Assembly: GCF_030690725.1 (NCBI RefSeq)
Contig: NZ_JAUYGD010000001.1
Span: 1 to 64,000 of the forward strand
DNA length: 64,000 nt
From: Pseudomonas sp.
Lineage (GTDB): Bacteria; Pseudomonadota; Gammaproteobacteria; Pseudomonadales; Pseudomonadaceae
Reading direction: 5' to 3'
The notes under the pieces were generated by a model. The model searched no databases, was not told the origin of the DNA, and saw nothing but the letters and a program-made list of their open reading frames with translations. Made by a program: the position numbers and the translations under genes. Positions 44,401 through 54,776 of this stretch are shown piece by piece. Numbering within the stretch: the stretch's first letter is position 1; the number at the start of each line of letters is the position of its first letter.

Positions 44401-44778
44401 TTAGCTCAGGCCAATTTCCACCCGGTCACCCTGCAAGCGCACCGGCCAGGTGCGCAGCTGCTGCTCGGGATATTCCAGGCAGCTGCCGTCTTCCAGGCGG
44501 TAGTGCTGTTTGTACAGCGGCGCGGCGATCACCAAGTCGCCAGCCAGGCTACCGACAATACCGCGACCGATAACGTTGGCGCCGGACTTCGGGTCGCGGT
44601 TATCGACGGCATACAGCTGCTTGTCACTGGCCTCATTGGGCAGATAGAACAGCGCCACCTGGGCGCCGTCGACCCAGGCGACCACGCCGGAATTGGCCAC
44701 CAGATCGGCTCGGCTGCACAGGGCGCGCCATTGCACGCTGGTGTGTTCGATTGTTGCGGTTGCGCTCGACTGGCCCAT
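44401..44778 (-). CDS. nirD: Nitrite reductase (NADH) small subunit
   Basis: The product has 125 residues. It has a Rieske-like fold without the iron-sulfur ligands, as in other NirD proteins: WRALCSRADLVANSGVVAW, YAVDNRDPKSG and VIAAPLYKQHYRLEDGSCLE. It partners NirB in six-electron reduction of nitrite to ammonium. Its ATG overlaps the nirB stop by one base (TGATG) with AGGAGG just before. Confidence 0.92.
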   Translation of the reverse strand: MGQSSATATIEHTSVQWRALCSRADLVANSGVVAWVDGAQVALFYLPNEASDKQLYAVDNRDPKSGANVIGRGIVGSLAGDLVIAAPLYKQHYRLEDGSCLEYPEQQLRTWPVRLQGDRVEIGLS

Positions 44779-47333
44779 CAGACCACCTCCTCGGCTGGAA
44801 TAAGTTGCAGTTCGGCGGCGCTGATCGGGCGGCGCTGACCCCGTTCTTCGACAAACTGGATGTCCGGATCGCCGCCCTGCTGGTTGACGAAGGTGCGGAA
44901 GCGCTTGAGCTTCTCCGGGTCCTTCAGGGCGTTGGCCCATTCGCACTCGTAGCGGTCGATTACCAGCTGCATCTGCGCTTCCAGTTCGGCGGCGAGATTG
45001 AGGCTGTCGTCGATGATCACTTCCTTGAGGTAATCCAGGCCGCCTTCCAGCGACTCGCGCCACACCGAGGTGCGTTGCAGGCGGTCGGCGGTGCGCACGT
45101 AGAACATCAGGAAGCGGTCGATATAGCGGATCAGGGTTTCATCATCCAGATCGGTGGCGAACAGCTCGGCATGGCGTGGGCGCATGCCGCCGTTGCCCGC
45201 CACATAGAGGTTCCAGCCGTTCTCGGTGGCGATCACGCCAACGTCCTTGCTCTGCGCCTCGGCGCATTCGCGGGTGCAGCCGCTGACCGCAAACTTGATC
45301 TTGTGCGGCGAGCGCAGGCCCTTGTAGCGGTCCTCCAGCAGCAGCGCCATGGCCACGCTGTCCTGCACGCCGTAACGGCACCAGGTGCTGCCCACGCAGC
45401 TCTTCACCGTACGCAGCGACTTGCCGTAGGCGTGGCCGGTTTCAAAGCCGGCGGCAATCAGCTCGGCCCAGATATCCGGCAGTTCGTGCAGCTGCGCGCC
45501 GAACAGGTCGATGCGCTGGCCGCCGGTGATCTTGGTGTAGAGGTCGTACTTTTTCGCCACCGCGCCGATGGCCAGCAGGCCGTCCGGGGTGATTTCGCCA
45601 CCGGGAATACGCGGCACCACCGAGTAGGTGCCGTTCTTCTGCATGTTGGCCATAAAGGTGTCGTTGGTGTCCTGCAGCGGCACCAGCGCGGGGTCGGTGA
45701 TCGAGCGGTTCCAGCAGGAGGCGAGGATCGAGCCCACCGCCGGCTTGCAGATGTCGCAGCCGACATGGCCGCGACCGTGCTTGGCCAGCAGCGCCTCGAA
45801 GCTCTCGATGCCTTCGACGCGAACGATGCCGTACAGCTCCTGGCGGGTGTAGGCGAAGTGTTCACACAGGCTCTTGTCCACCACCACGCCGCGCGCAGTC
45901 AGCTCGTGCTCGAACACCTGCTTGAGCAGCGCCGAGCAGCCGCCGCAACCGGTGGCGGCGCGGGTAGCAGACTTGAGCCCGGCGAGGTCGCCGCAACCGG
46001 CATCGATGGCCGAGCAGATCGCGCCCTTGCTGACGTTGTGGCAGGAGCAGATGGTCGCGGTGTCCGGTAGCGCATCGGCACCCAGCGCCGGGGCGCCTTC
46101 GCCTTGCGGCAGGATCAGGCAGGACGGGTCAGCCGGAAGCGCAATGCCGTTCTGCACGTACTGCAGCAGGGTGTCGTAGTAGCTGTTGTCGCCGACCAGC
46201 ACGGCGCCGATGGCCTGCTTGCCGTCGGCAGATACGACCAGACGGCGGTAGCTGGCGTTGGCTTCGTCGATAAAGCGGTAGCTGCGCGAACCGGCGGTGG
46301 CGCCGTGGGCATCGCCGATGGAGCCGACGTCGACGCCGAGCAGCTTGAGCTTGGTCGACATGTCCGCGCCCATAAACGGCTCGCTGTCTTCGCCGCACAG
46401 CTGGGTGGCGACACTGCGGGCCATCTGGTAGCCAGGCGCAACCAGGCCGAAGATGCCGCCGTTCCACGCCGCGCATTCGCCGATGGCGTAGATGGCCGGG
46501 TCGCTGGTGCGGCACTGACTGTCGATGGCCACACCGCCGCGCGGGCCGAGTTCCAGGCCGCACTGCTTGGCGATGGCGTCCTGCGGGCGAATACCGGCGG
46601 AGAACACGATCAGGTCGGTTTCAAGGAATTCATCACCGGCAAAGTTCATCCGATAGCGGTACTCGCTGCCCGGGGTGATCGACTGGGTGCCGCGCGACAG
46701 GTGCACGCTGACGCCCAGGGCTTCGATCTGCGCCTTCAGGGCCAGGCCGCCGTGATCATCCAGCTGCACTGGCATCAGGCGCGGGGCGAATTCCACCACA
46801 TGGGCTTCCAGGCCCAGGGACTTCAGCGCGTTGGCCGCTTCCAGACCGAGCAGGCCACCGCCAACCACCACGCCACGGCGCGCGCTCTTGGCGGCGGCCT
46901 GGATGGTGTCGAGGTCGGCCAGGGTGCGGTAGACCAGGCGCGAATCGCCTTCGGCGCCTTCAATCGGCGGCACGAACGGGTAGGAGCCGCTGGCCAGCAC
47001 CAGCTGGTCGTAGGGGAAGCTGCCTTCGGCGGTGATCACTTCGCGGCGTTCGCGGTCGATCTCCAGCACCGGCACACCGAGGTGCAGGGTCACGCCCGGC
47101 GTCTGGTACAACTCGGCACCGCTGAGGGCCAGGGATTCGGCATCGCGGCCAGTGAAATACTCGGAGAGGTGCACGCGGTCATAGGCGCGCAGCGGCTCTT
47201 CGCTGAACACATGGACCTGATAGCGGGCGAGTGCGCCACGTTCGATCAGTTGCTCGACGCAGTGATGGCCGACCATGCCGTTGCCGATGATGATCAGCCG
47301 TTGCTGGTCTGTGGAGGTATCTGTGCTGTTCAT
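44778..47333 (-). CDS. nirB: Nitrite reductase (NADH) large subunit
   Basis: This 851-residue cytosolic siroheme enzyme is assimilatory. Residues 1-390 form the FAD/NADH-binding oxidoreductase with IIGNGMVGHHCVEQL, a BFD-type [2Fe-2S] domain follows (TICSCHNVSKGAICSAIDAG and GCGGCSALLKQV), and the C-terminal sulfite/nitrite-reductase half has the [4Fe-4S]/siroheme ligands CVGSTWC and GCTRECAEAQ. Length is normal. A terminator-like hairpin and a sigma-54 promoter match lie upstream, so transcription is probably nitrogen-controlled with antitermination. Confidence 0.95.
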   Translation of the reverse strand: MNSTDTSTDQQRLIIIGNGMVGHHCVEQLIERGALARYQVHVFSEEPLRAYDRVHLSEYFTGRDAESLALSGAELYQTPGVTLHLGVPVLEIDRERREVITAEGSFPYDQLVLASGSYPFVPPIEGAEGDSRLVYRTLADLDTIQAAAKSARRGVVVGGGLLGLEAANALKSLGLEAHVVEFAPRLMPVQLDDHGGLALKAQIEALGVSVHLSRGTQSITPGSEYRYRMNFAGDEFLETDLIVFSAGIRPQDAIAKQCGLELGPRGGVAIDSQCRTSDPAIYAIGECAAWNGGIFGLVAPGYQMARSVATQLCGEDSEPFMGADMSTKLKLLGVDVGSIGDAHGATAGSRSYRFIDEANASYRRLVVSADGKQAIGAVLVGDNSYYDTLLQYVQNGIALPADPSCLILPQGEGAPALGADALPDTATICSCHNVSKGAICSAIDAGCGDLAGLKSATRAATGCGGCSALLKQVFEHELTARGVVVDKSLCEHFAYTRQELYGIVRVEGIESFEALLAKHGRGHVGCDICKPAVGSILASCWNRSITDPALVPLQDTNDTFMANMQKNGTYSVVPRIPGGEITPDGLLAIGAVAKKYDLYTKITGGQRIDLFGAQLHELPDIWAELIAAGFETGHAYGKSLRTVKSCVGSTWCRYGVQDSVAMALLLEDRYKGLRSPHKIKFAVSGCTRECAEAQSKDVGVIATENGWNLYVAGNGGMRPRHAELFATDLDDETLIRYIDRFLMFYVRTADRLQRTSVWRESLEGGLDYLKEVIIDDSLNLAAELEAQMQLVIDRYECEWANALKDPEKLKRFRTFVNQQGGDPDIQFVEERGQRRPISAAELQLIPAEEVV

Positions 47334-47378
47334 GGCATTTCCCGGCCGAAGCTCATCAGGTTTTTCTGCGGCAATAAA

Positions 47379-47414
47379 AAAGGCGCCTGAAACCTTGCGG
47401 TTTCAGGCGCCTTT
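47379..47414 (-). terminator. Leader terminator/attenuator upstream of nirB
   Basis: On the minus strand a 16-base perfect stem (AAAGGCGCCTGAAACC) with a GCAA tetraloop is followed by TTTTTTATT, 46 bases before the nirB start. It lies between the predicted nirB promoter and the gene, so unmodified transcripts should stop here. In Pseudomonas and Azotobacter the ANTAR protein NasT is known to prevent termination in such nitrate-assimilation leaders. nasT is not in the window. Confidence 0.75.
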
Positions 47415-47524
47415 GCCTGTTCTGTGCGGTGCCTGCATGGCACCTGATACCCATTACCTATAGAGGCTGGCGATCGCCATTGATCGAATGGGCGGCCCGA
47501 ATGTGGCGGGCTCGCCGGGGCTCA

Positions 47525-47540
47525 TGCAGCGCTTGTGCCA
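47525..47540 (-). promoter_or_regulatory. Sigma-54 promoter match facing nirB
   Basis: The minus-strand sequence reads TGGCACAAGCGCTGCA, with GG and GC ten bases apart as required (-24/-12). Only the -12 TT to CT differs from consensus. Transcription would start near 47513, giving a leader of about 180 bases that contains the terminator. Confidence 0.65.
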
Positions 47541-47744
47541 GTTTCCCCGCAGCGGCCTGCGGCCCGCATTGCAGCGGGCTACAGGCGCAGTTGCAGGCTC
47601 ACCTGCCCGGCGCGATAAAGACCCAAAAAGAGGCGATAAGGGCAGCCTGCGCCCCATTATGAGTCGCGTAAAACCCGCCCAGCAGCCCCACACACACCTC
47701 GCCAGGCCTTGCCGCGCGGGCATTCGAGCCGCGCTGGCGAACCC

Positions 47745-47760
47745 TGGCGCGTGCCTTGCT
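47745..47760 (+). promoter_or_regulatory. Sigma-54 promoter match facing the nitrate reductase
   Basis: TGGCGCGTGCCTTGCT keeps GG-N10-GC spacing and the TTGC -12 box; one base of the -24 box differs. It lies about 115 bases before the GTG start at 47876, consistent with NtrC-type nitrogen control. Confidence 0.7.
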
Positions 47761-47875
47761 ATAGACTCACCCAGGTAATCAACGCTGATTGCCCATCCAC
47801 GACAAAGACGCCGTGCCGCTCCCGTTTCGACGGAGGGTTGCATGGCGTTTTGCGTTTCAGGTGCAGGAGAGGGGT

Positions 47876-50800
47876 GTGGCGAACAAAACGGTTCGGAGTG
47901 TCTGTCCATATTGCGGCGTCGGCTGCGGCATCGTCATGCAAGTGGAAAACGGCAAGATCGCCAAGGTCAGCGGTGACCAACAGCATCCGAGCAACTTCGG
48001 CCGCCTGTGCACCAAGGGCAGCACCTGCGCCCAGCCGCTGAACGAATCCGGCCGCATGCATCACGCCTACCTGCGCAGCGAACGTAACCGTGACCCTGGG
48101 CAAATCGCCATGGATGCCGCCATCAGCGCCGCCGCCGCCCGCCTGCGCGCGATACTCGACGAACACGGCCCGGACGCCATCGCCCTGTATGTCTCTGGGC
48201 AGATGTCGCTGGAGGCGCAGTACTTGGCCAACAAGCTGGTCAAAGGTTACCTGGGCAGCAACCAGATCGAATCCAACTCGCGCCTGTGCATGGCCAGCGC
48301 CGGCAGCGGCTACAAGCTGTCGCTGGGTGCCGATGGCCCACCCGGCTCATACCAGGATTTCGACCGCGCGGATGTGCTGCTGGTGATCGGCGCGAATATG
48401 GCGGACTGTCATCCGATCCTGTTTCTACGCCTGATGGCGCGGGTCAAGGCCGGCGCCAAGCTGATCGTCGTCGACCCCCGGCGCAACGCCACGGCGGACA
48501 AAGCCGACCTGTTCCTGCAGATCAAACCGGGCAGCGACCTGCTGCTGCTCAACGGCCTGCTGCACCTGCTGCACAAGAACGGCCACACCGATCCAGGCTT
48601 TATTGCCGAGTTCACCGAAGGCTGGGAGGTCATGCCGGACTTCCTTGAGAGCTACACCCCCGAATACGTCGCCGTCCACACCGGGCTCAGCGAAGCAGCG
48701 ATCCGCCAGGCCGCACGCTGGATCGGCGAAGCCGGCGAGTGGATGAGCTGCTGGACCATGGGCCTCAACCAGAGCACCCACGGCACCTGGAACACCAACG
48801 CCCTGTGCAACCTGCACCTGGCCACCGGCAAGATCTGCCGCCCCGGCAGCGGGCCGTTCTCCCTTACCGGCCAGCCCAACGCCATGGGCGGCCGCGAAAT
48901 GGGCTATATGGGCCCCGGTCTGCCGGGCCAGCGCAGCGTGCTGGTGGACGACGACCGCGCCTTTGTCGAGCAAGTCTGGGGCGTGCCGGCCGGCACCCTG
49001 CACACTCGCCTGGGCGGCGGCAGCGTGACGCTGTTCGAGGATCTGGCAGCCGGCAAGGTCAAGGCCTGCTGGATCATCTGCACCAATCCGGTGGCGAGCA
49101 TGGCCAACCGTAGCAAGGTGATCGAAGGGCTGAAGGCCGCCGAACTGGTGATCGCCCAGGACGCTTTTCTCGACACCGAAACCAACCGCTACGCCGACAT
49201 CCTCCTGCCCGGCGCACTGTGGGCCGAAGCCGAAGGGGTGATGATCAACTCCGAGCGCAACCTGACCCTGATGCCGCAAGCCGTCGAGCCGCCCGGCGAG
49301 GCCATGGCCGACTGGCAGATCATCGCCAAGGTGGCCTGCGCCATGGGCTTCGCCGACGGCTTTAGCTACAGCTCGGCCGAGCAGGTATTCGAAGAGATCA
49401 AACGCTTCCACAACCCTAAAACCGGCTATGACCTGCGCGGCGCCAGCTACCCGCGCCTGCGCCAAACGCCGCTGCAATGGCCCTGCGCCAGTGAAGAGGG
49501 CGACGGGCGTATGCCGATTCGCTATCAAAACGACGGCATCAGCCAGACGCTGCACATCCGCGAAGATGGCAGCACGCCGCGCCTGGCCTTTGCCACGCCC
49601 AGCGGCAAGGCGCAGTTTTTCCCGCGCCCGCACCTCGACCCGGCGGAAATGCCCGATGCCGACTTCCCATTCGTACTCAATACCGGGCGCCTGCAGCACC
49701 AGTGGCACACCCTGACCAAGACCGGCAAGGTCGCCACGCTGAACAAGCTCAACCCCGGCCCTTTTATCGAAGTGCACCCGCAGGACGCGGCCGCCCTCGG
49801 CGTGCGCGACCGCGACCAGCTGGAGGTCCGCTCGCGGCGTGGCCATGCCGTGCTGCCGGTGCAGATCAGCGACCGCGTGCTGCCCGGCGGCTGCTTTGCG
49901 CCGTTTCACTGGAACGATGTGTACGGCGATAACCTGGCGATCAACGCGGTGACCAGCGACGCCATCGACCCCATCTCGCAGCAGCCGGAATTCAAGTTCT
50001 GCGCCGTCAGCCTGCGGCGTATCGAGCTGATCGCCCATCAACGCCTCGATACGCCCACCGCCGAGGCAGTCGACAGCACTCGCCTATCTCTCCCGCCCGA
50101 GGAACTTGCGATGTCCAGCATCGACACCTTTGCGGCCCTGGTCGGCGTAGATTGCAGCGCGCCGCCGCCCCTCAGCGAAAGCGAGCGCAGCTATATGGCC
50201 GGCTTTATCAGCGGCTTGCGCAGCAACCCCGGCGGCGGTGTGCCCAGCCTGCCAAGCCAGGCGCCCCTGGCCGAGCCGACCCGCCTGTGGCTAGATGGCA
50301 TGCTCGCCGGAATATTCAGCCGCGTCGCACCCGCGGTGCTGGCAACAAATCCTGCGGTAACCCTGTTGTGGGCCTCGCAGACCGGCAATGCCGAAGCGCT
50401 GGCCGAGCGCCTGGCCGCGTACCTGAGCGAAGCCGGAGTGGCCGTGGCGCTCAGCTGCATGGCCGATTACCCACCGCAACAATTGGCCAGCGCCGGCTCG
50501 GTGTTGCTGCTCAGTAGCACCTTCGGCGACGGTGATGCGCCGGACAACGGCCAAGCCTTCTGGAATGCCCTGCAGACCAGCGACCTGCGCCTGGAAAATC
50601 TGCGCTATGCGGTACTGGCACTTGGCGACCCGAATTACGAGCAGTTCTGTCAGCATGGCAAAAACCTCGACCGTCGCCTGGCCGAACTCGGCGCCACACC
50701 AATGCGGGCCTGCCTGGATTGCGACAGCGACTTCGACGAGGCCGCCTCAGCCTGGCTAAACGAACTGCTACCACTGCTGCGCCCGGCGGCAACGGCAGTT

Positions 50801-51940
50801 CCTCCACACAGCGCCGCTTCAACTGAACCCGTCAGCACGGTGAACAAAACCCAGCCGCTTCCTGCGCGTCTGGCGCTTAACCTGCGCCTGAACGCAGCAG
50901 GCGCGAGCAAGGACACTCGCCAGATCGCCTTCGCCCTGGGCGACTCCGGCCTAGCCTACGAAGCCGGCGATGCCCTCGGCATCTGGCCGCGCAACTGCCC
51001 GGAGTTGGTCGAGGAAGTGCTCGAACTGGCGCGCCTTGACGGCGAGCAACGGGTCAACGTGGCCAAGGTCGGCGACCTGCCGCTGCGCGAGGCGCTGAGC
51101 AGCCATTTCGAAATCGCCCGACCAAGCAACGAAGCCCTCGCCCTGGTCGCCGAACGCAGCGCCAGCAGCGAGCTGCACAGCCTGCTTGGCGAGCGCAAGG
51201 CCGAGCTGAAGGACTGGCTGTGGGGCCGCCAACTGGCCGATGTGCTGCAGGCCTATCCGGCCGAACACACGGCTGGCGAGCTGCTGGGCAGCCTCAAGCG
51301 CCTGCAACCACGCCTGTATTCCATCTCCTCGAGCCCCAAGGCGCATGCCGGCGAAGTGCACCTGACCGTTTCCGCCGTGCGCTACGGCAAGCGCAAGGGT
51401 GTGGCCTCAACCTTTCTTGCCGACCGTGCGGATAACCGCGAGGTGCCGCTGTTTGTGCAGAGCAACAAATACTTCCGCCTGCCGCAAGATGGCGACGTGC
51501 CGATGATCATGATCGGCCCCGGTACCGGCGTGGCGCCGTTTCGCGGCTTTCTTCACGAACGTCGTGCGCGCGGCGATACCGGCAAGAACTGGCTGTTCTT
51601 CGGCGAGCAGCATGCGGCCAGCGACTTCTACTACCGCGACGAGCTGACGGCGATGCAGCACGACGGTCTGCTGACCCACCTCAGCCTGGCCTTCTCCCGC
51701 GATCAGGCGCAGAAGATCTACGTGCAGGATCGTATTCGCGAGCAGGGCGGCGAGCTGTGGCGCTGGCTGGAGGAGGGTGCGCAGCTGTATGTCTGCGGCG
51801 ACGCCAACCGCATGGCCAAGGATGTCGAGCGGGCGCTACGGGATGTGGCGCGCGAGCACGGTGGTTTAAGCGAGGAAAAAGCCGCCGAACATATCCGCCG
51901 TCTGGCCGAACAGAAGCGTTATCTGCGTGATGTGTATTGA
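47876..51940 (+). CDS. nasA: Assimilatory nitrate reductase fused to a CysJ-like NADPH flavoprotein
   Basis: The product has 1354 residues. The N-terminal Mo-bis-MGD module (1 to about 720) has a [4Fe-4S] site at Cys10, Cys13, Cys17 and Cys45 (SVCPYCGVGCG), the likely Mo ligand Cys138 in NSRLCMAS, and a dinucleotide-binding C-terminal part. A linker of about 100 residues leads to a flavodoxin domain (LLWASQTGNAEALAERL, about residue 830), then FAD and NADPH domains of the sulfite-reductase flavoprotein type (RLYSISSSPKA, IGPGTGVAPFRGFLHERR, and the CysJ-like C-terminus YLRDVY). Nitrate is reduced to nitrite with electrons passed internally from NADPH. The GTG start has AGGAG upstream. Such fusions are annotated in Pseudomonas; NirBD completes reduction to ammonium. 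Confidence 0.92.
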   Translation: MANKTVRSVCPYCGVGCGIVMQVENGKIAKVSGDQQHPSNFGRLCTKGSTCAQPLNESGRMHHAYLRSERNRDPGQIAMDAAISAAAARLRAILDEHGPDAIALYVSGQMSLEAQYLANKLVKGYLGSNQIESNSRLCMASAGSGYKLSLGADGPPGSYQDFDRADVLLVIGANMADCHPILFLRLMARVKAGAKLIVVDPRRNATADKADLFLQIKPGSDLLLLNGLLHLLHKNGHTDPGFIAEFTEGWEVMPDFLESYTPEYVAVHTGLSEAAIRQAARWIGEAGEWMSCWTMGLNQSTHGTWNTNALCNLHLATGKICRPGSGPFSLTGQPNAMGGREMGYMGPGLPGQRSVLVDDDRAFVEQVWGVPAGTLHTRLGGGSVTLFEDLAAGKVKACWIICTNPVASMANRSKVIEGLKAAELVIAQDAFLDTETNRYADILLPGALWAEAEGVMINSERNLTLMPQAVEPPGEAMADWQIIAKVACAMGFADGFSYSSAEQVFEEIKRFHNPKTGYDLRGASYPRLRQTPLQWPCASEEGDGRMPIRYQNDGISQTLHIREDGSTPRLAFATPSGKAQFFPRPHLDPAEMPDADFPFVLNTGRLQHQWHTLTKTGKVATLNKLNPGPFIEVHPQDAAALGVRDRDQLEVRSRRGHAVLPVQISDRVLPGGCFAPFHWNDVYGDNLAINAVTSDAIDPISQQPEFKFCAVSLRRIELIAHQRLDTPTAEAVDSTRLSLPPEELAMSSIDTFAALVGVDCSAPPPLSESERSYMAGFISGLRSNPGGGVPSLPSQAPLAEPTRLWLDGMLAGIFSRVAPAVLATNPAVTLLWASQTGNAEALAERLAAYLSEAGVAVALSCMADYPPQQLASAGSVLLLSSTFGDGDAPDNGQAFWNALQTSDLRLENLRYAVLALGDPNYEQFCQHGKNLDRRLAELGATPMRACLDCDSDFDEAASAWLNELLPLLRPAATAVPPHSAASTEPVSTVNKTQPLPARLALNLRLNAAGASKDTRQIAFALGDSGLAYEAGDALGIWPRNCPELVEEVLELARLDGEQRVNVAKVGDLPLREALSSHFEIARPSNEALALVAERSASSELHSLLGERKAELKDWLWGRQLADVLQAYPAEHTAGELLGSLKRLQPRLYSISSSPKAHAGEVHLTVSAVRYGKRKGVASTFLADRADNREVPLFVQSNKYFRLPQDGDVPMIMIGPGTGVAPFRGFLHERRARGDTGKNWLFFGEQHAASDFYYRDELTAMQHDGLLTHLSLAFSRDQAQKIYVQDRIREQGGELWRWLEEGAQLYVCGDANRMAKDVERALRDVAREHGGLSEEKAAEHIRRLAEQKRYLRDVY

Positions 51941-52005
51941 GTAGGGTGGATCACGCTTCATCGATCCACCATTGCGGTGGACGTGAAAAACGACGTCCAC
52001 CCTAC
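51941..52005. repeat. Inverted repeat, GTAGGGTGGA type
   Basis: GTAGGGTGGA at the left and TCCACCCTAC at the right enclose a further GATCCACC/CGGTGGAC inverted pair. It lies directly after the nitrate reductase stop and can form a long hairpin. Confidence 0.7.
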
Positions 52006-52033
52006 GGACTGAGCCAGGCTCTGCCCCTGTTTC

Positions 52034-52121
52034 GTAGCCTGGATAAGCCGAAGGCGCAATCCGGGTATCACGGCATCACCGAGCCCCCTTTCCCGGATTA
52101 CGCTGCGCTAATCCAGGCTAC
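52034..52121. repeat. Degenerate inverted repeat, GTAGCC-GGAT family
   Basis: GTAGCCTGGATAAGCCGAAG with CGCAATCCGGG, then CCCGGATTACGCTGCG with AATCCAGGCTAC, form nested inverted arms over 88 bases. It resembles the GTAGCCCGGAT repeats but is longer. Confidence 0.7.
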
Positions 52122-52130
52122 AGCCGAGCG

Positions 52131-52757
52131 TTAGCTGCGCCGCCAGACGCTGGCCAGCCAGGGCTGCTGCTCACGCGGTAAGCCTGCCGGGCGGTAGTAA
52201 TGCTGCAGTTCGCTAAAGCCTGCGGCGTTAAGCAGTAGGCGCCAGTTGGCCAGGTCGTGATAGGCGCCGTAGCGCTCGCCATTCCAGCCTTCCTGGTTCT
52301 CACCACGGGGGTTGGAGCTGAACAGCACACCGCCGGGTTTAAGGGTGGCATGCAGCTGCTGCAACACCCGTGGCAGTTCCTGGCGGGGAATATGAAACAA
52401 CGAGGCATTGGCAAACACCCCATCGAAGCGCTCAGGCGGCAGATCCAGGGCAAGAAAGTCCTGCTGCCAGGCCTCGCAGCCACTGTCGGCGCGGGCCATT
52501 TCGACAAAGCGCGCGCAGCCGTCCAAACCGACGGCGCTGTGGCCCATGGCGCTAAAGGTGCGCAGATCGCGTCCCGGGCCGCAGCCGAAATCGAGAATCT
52601 GGTAGGGCGCAGTGGCCTGAATATGCGCGAGCAGGGCGGCGATATTCTGGCTGACATCGTGATCGCGGGTACCCTCACGAAAGTCTTCGGCGCAGTCCTG
52701 ATAATGGCGCAGGGTCAGCGCGCTGATCTGCGCCAGCTCATCCGTGCTCAATCCCAC
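52131..52757 (-). CDS. Class I SAM-dependent methyltransferase
   Basis: About 208 residues. SAM motif I is ILDFGCGPGRDLRTF, the acidic residue is in AVGLDGCARF, and a later FDGVFANASLFHIP follows. A GTG at 52757 lies four bases after the aroE stop, with GAGAG upstream, so the two genes are coupled. The substrate is unknown. It lacks features of tRNA or arsenic methyltransferases. Confidence 0.78.
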   Translation of the reverse strand: MGLSTDELAQISALTLRHYQDCAEDFREGTRDHDVSQNIAALLAHIQATAPYQILDFGCGPGRDLRTFSAMGHSAVGLDGCARFVEMARADSGCEAWQQDFLALDLPPERFDGVFANASLFHIPRQELPRVLQQLHATLKPGGVLFSSNPRGENQEGWNGERYGAYHDLANWRLLLNAAGFSELQHYYRPAGLPREQQPWLASVWRRS

Positions 52758-52761
52758 GGTC

Positions 52762-53586
52762 TTAGCTCTCGGCCAGCAGGCGACGCAGTTCGGCCAACAC
52801 CGGCGCGCTGGCCGGGCGCACACCGCGCCATAAGGCAAAGGCTTCAGCGGCCTGCTCGACCAGCATGCCCAGGCCATCCAGGGTGCGCGCCGCGCCATGC
52901 TCGGCAGCCCAGCGGTTAAAGGCGGTCAATTCCTTGCCGTACATCATGTCGTAGCACAGGGTATGGCCCGGCTGAATCAGGCTTGGCGCAATCGGCGGCA
53001 ACTCGCCGGCCAGGCTGGCCGAGGTGCCGTTGATAATCAGGTCCACCGGCGCGTCGATCCAGTCATAGCCGCTGGCAACCACCGGGCCCAGGTCGGCGAA
53101 TTCACGGGCCAGTTGCTCGGCCTTCTCCACCGTACGGTTGGCAATCACCAGCGCCGCCGGCTGCTCGGCCAGCAACGGCTCCAGCACCCCGCGCACCGCA
53201 CCGCCCGCGCCGAGCAGGAGGATGCGTTTGCCTTTGAGGGTTACCCCGGCATTCACCGTCAGATCACGCACCAGGCCGGCGCCGTCGGTGTTGTCGCCGA
53301 GCAGGCTGCCGTCGGCGAGCTTCTTCAGGGTATTTACCGCGCCAGCACGTTGAGCACGGGCGCTGAGCTGATCGGCAAGAGCAAACGCCTGCTCCTTGAA
53401 CGGCACCGTGACATTGGCACCCAACCCTTCGGCAAAGAATGCGCGGGCGAAGCCGGGGAAGTCATCCAGCGGCGCGAGCAGGGCGTCATAGCTCAACTGC
53501 TCGCCGGTCTGCTGGGCAAACAGGCGATGAATCAGCGGCGACTTGCTGTGGCCGATGGGGTTGCCGAATACGCCGTAGCGGTCCAT
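52762..53586 (-). CDS. aroE: Shikimate dehydrogenase (NADP+)
   Basis: The product has 274 residues. The substrate site includes [11 protein letters not shown] and the catalytic Lys in [10 protein letters not shown], with Asp in NTDGAGLV; the NADP-binding motif is [12 protein letters not shown] and the basic [10 protein letters not shown]. It reduces 3-dehydroshikimate to shikimate in aromatic biosynthesis. AAGGA precedes the ATG at 53586. Order with hemF follows the P. aeruginosa pattern. Confidence 0.95.
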   Translation of the reverse strand: MDRYGVFGNPIGHSKSPLIHRLFAQQTGEQLSYDALLAPLDDFPGFARAFFAEGLGANVTVPFKEQAFALADQLSARAQRAGAVNTLKKLADGSLLGDNTDGAGLVRDLTVNAGVTLKGKRILLLGAGGAVRGVLEPLLAEQPAALVIANRTVEKAEQLAREFADLGPVVASGYDWIDAPVDLIINGTSASLAGELPPIAPSLIQPGHTLCYDMMYGKELTAFNRWAAEHGAARTLDGLGMLVEQAAEAFALWRGVRPASAPVLAELRRLLAES

Positions 53587-53613
53587 GAAACATCCTTTCT
53601 GATTACAGAGTTC

Positions 53614-53672
53614 GTAGCCCAGATAAAATCCGGGAACGGTCGCTGGAACTCCCCGGATTTCATCCGGGCTAC
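53614..53672. repeat. Inverted repeat, GTAGCCCGGAT family
   Basis: GTAGCCCAGATAAAATCCGG and its inverted copy (GGATTTCATCCGGGCTAC) lie between hemF and aroE. The arms have a few mismatches. Confidence 0.78.
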
Positions 53673-53676
53673 GCAA

Positions 53677-54696
<1,020 letters not shown>

Positions 54697-54776
54697 TCAA
54701 TGCAGACGATTGGATAACGGCACTTTTCTGCCCGTGCGGGCATCATCCAGGCATTCAATTGCGGAAGACTCTGAAA

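Larger units (their letters stand above)
47334..47875. other. Divergent regulatory region between nirB and the nitrate reductase
   Basis: This 542-base stretch holds the two sigma-54 matches, the nirB leader terminator and two short inverted repeats upstream of it on the minus strand (CCATT/AATGG near 47486 and GGTGCC/GGCACC near 47430) that might be antiterminator-binding hairpins. No plausible gene is visible in it. Confidence 0.6.

Noticed and set aside
47415..47513. Classical ANTAR double hexaloop in the nirB leader
   Set aside because: The two small hairpins found have five-base loops and do not show the A1/G4 hexaloop pattern; only the terminator is claimed.
48425..50041. Long minus-strand frame inside the nitrate reductase gene
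   Set aside because: Antisense shadow of a clear gene with Fe-S and Mo motifs; no ribosome-binding site or domain.
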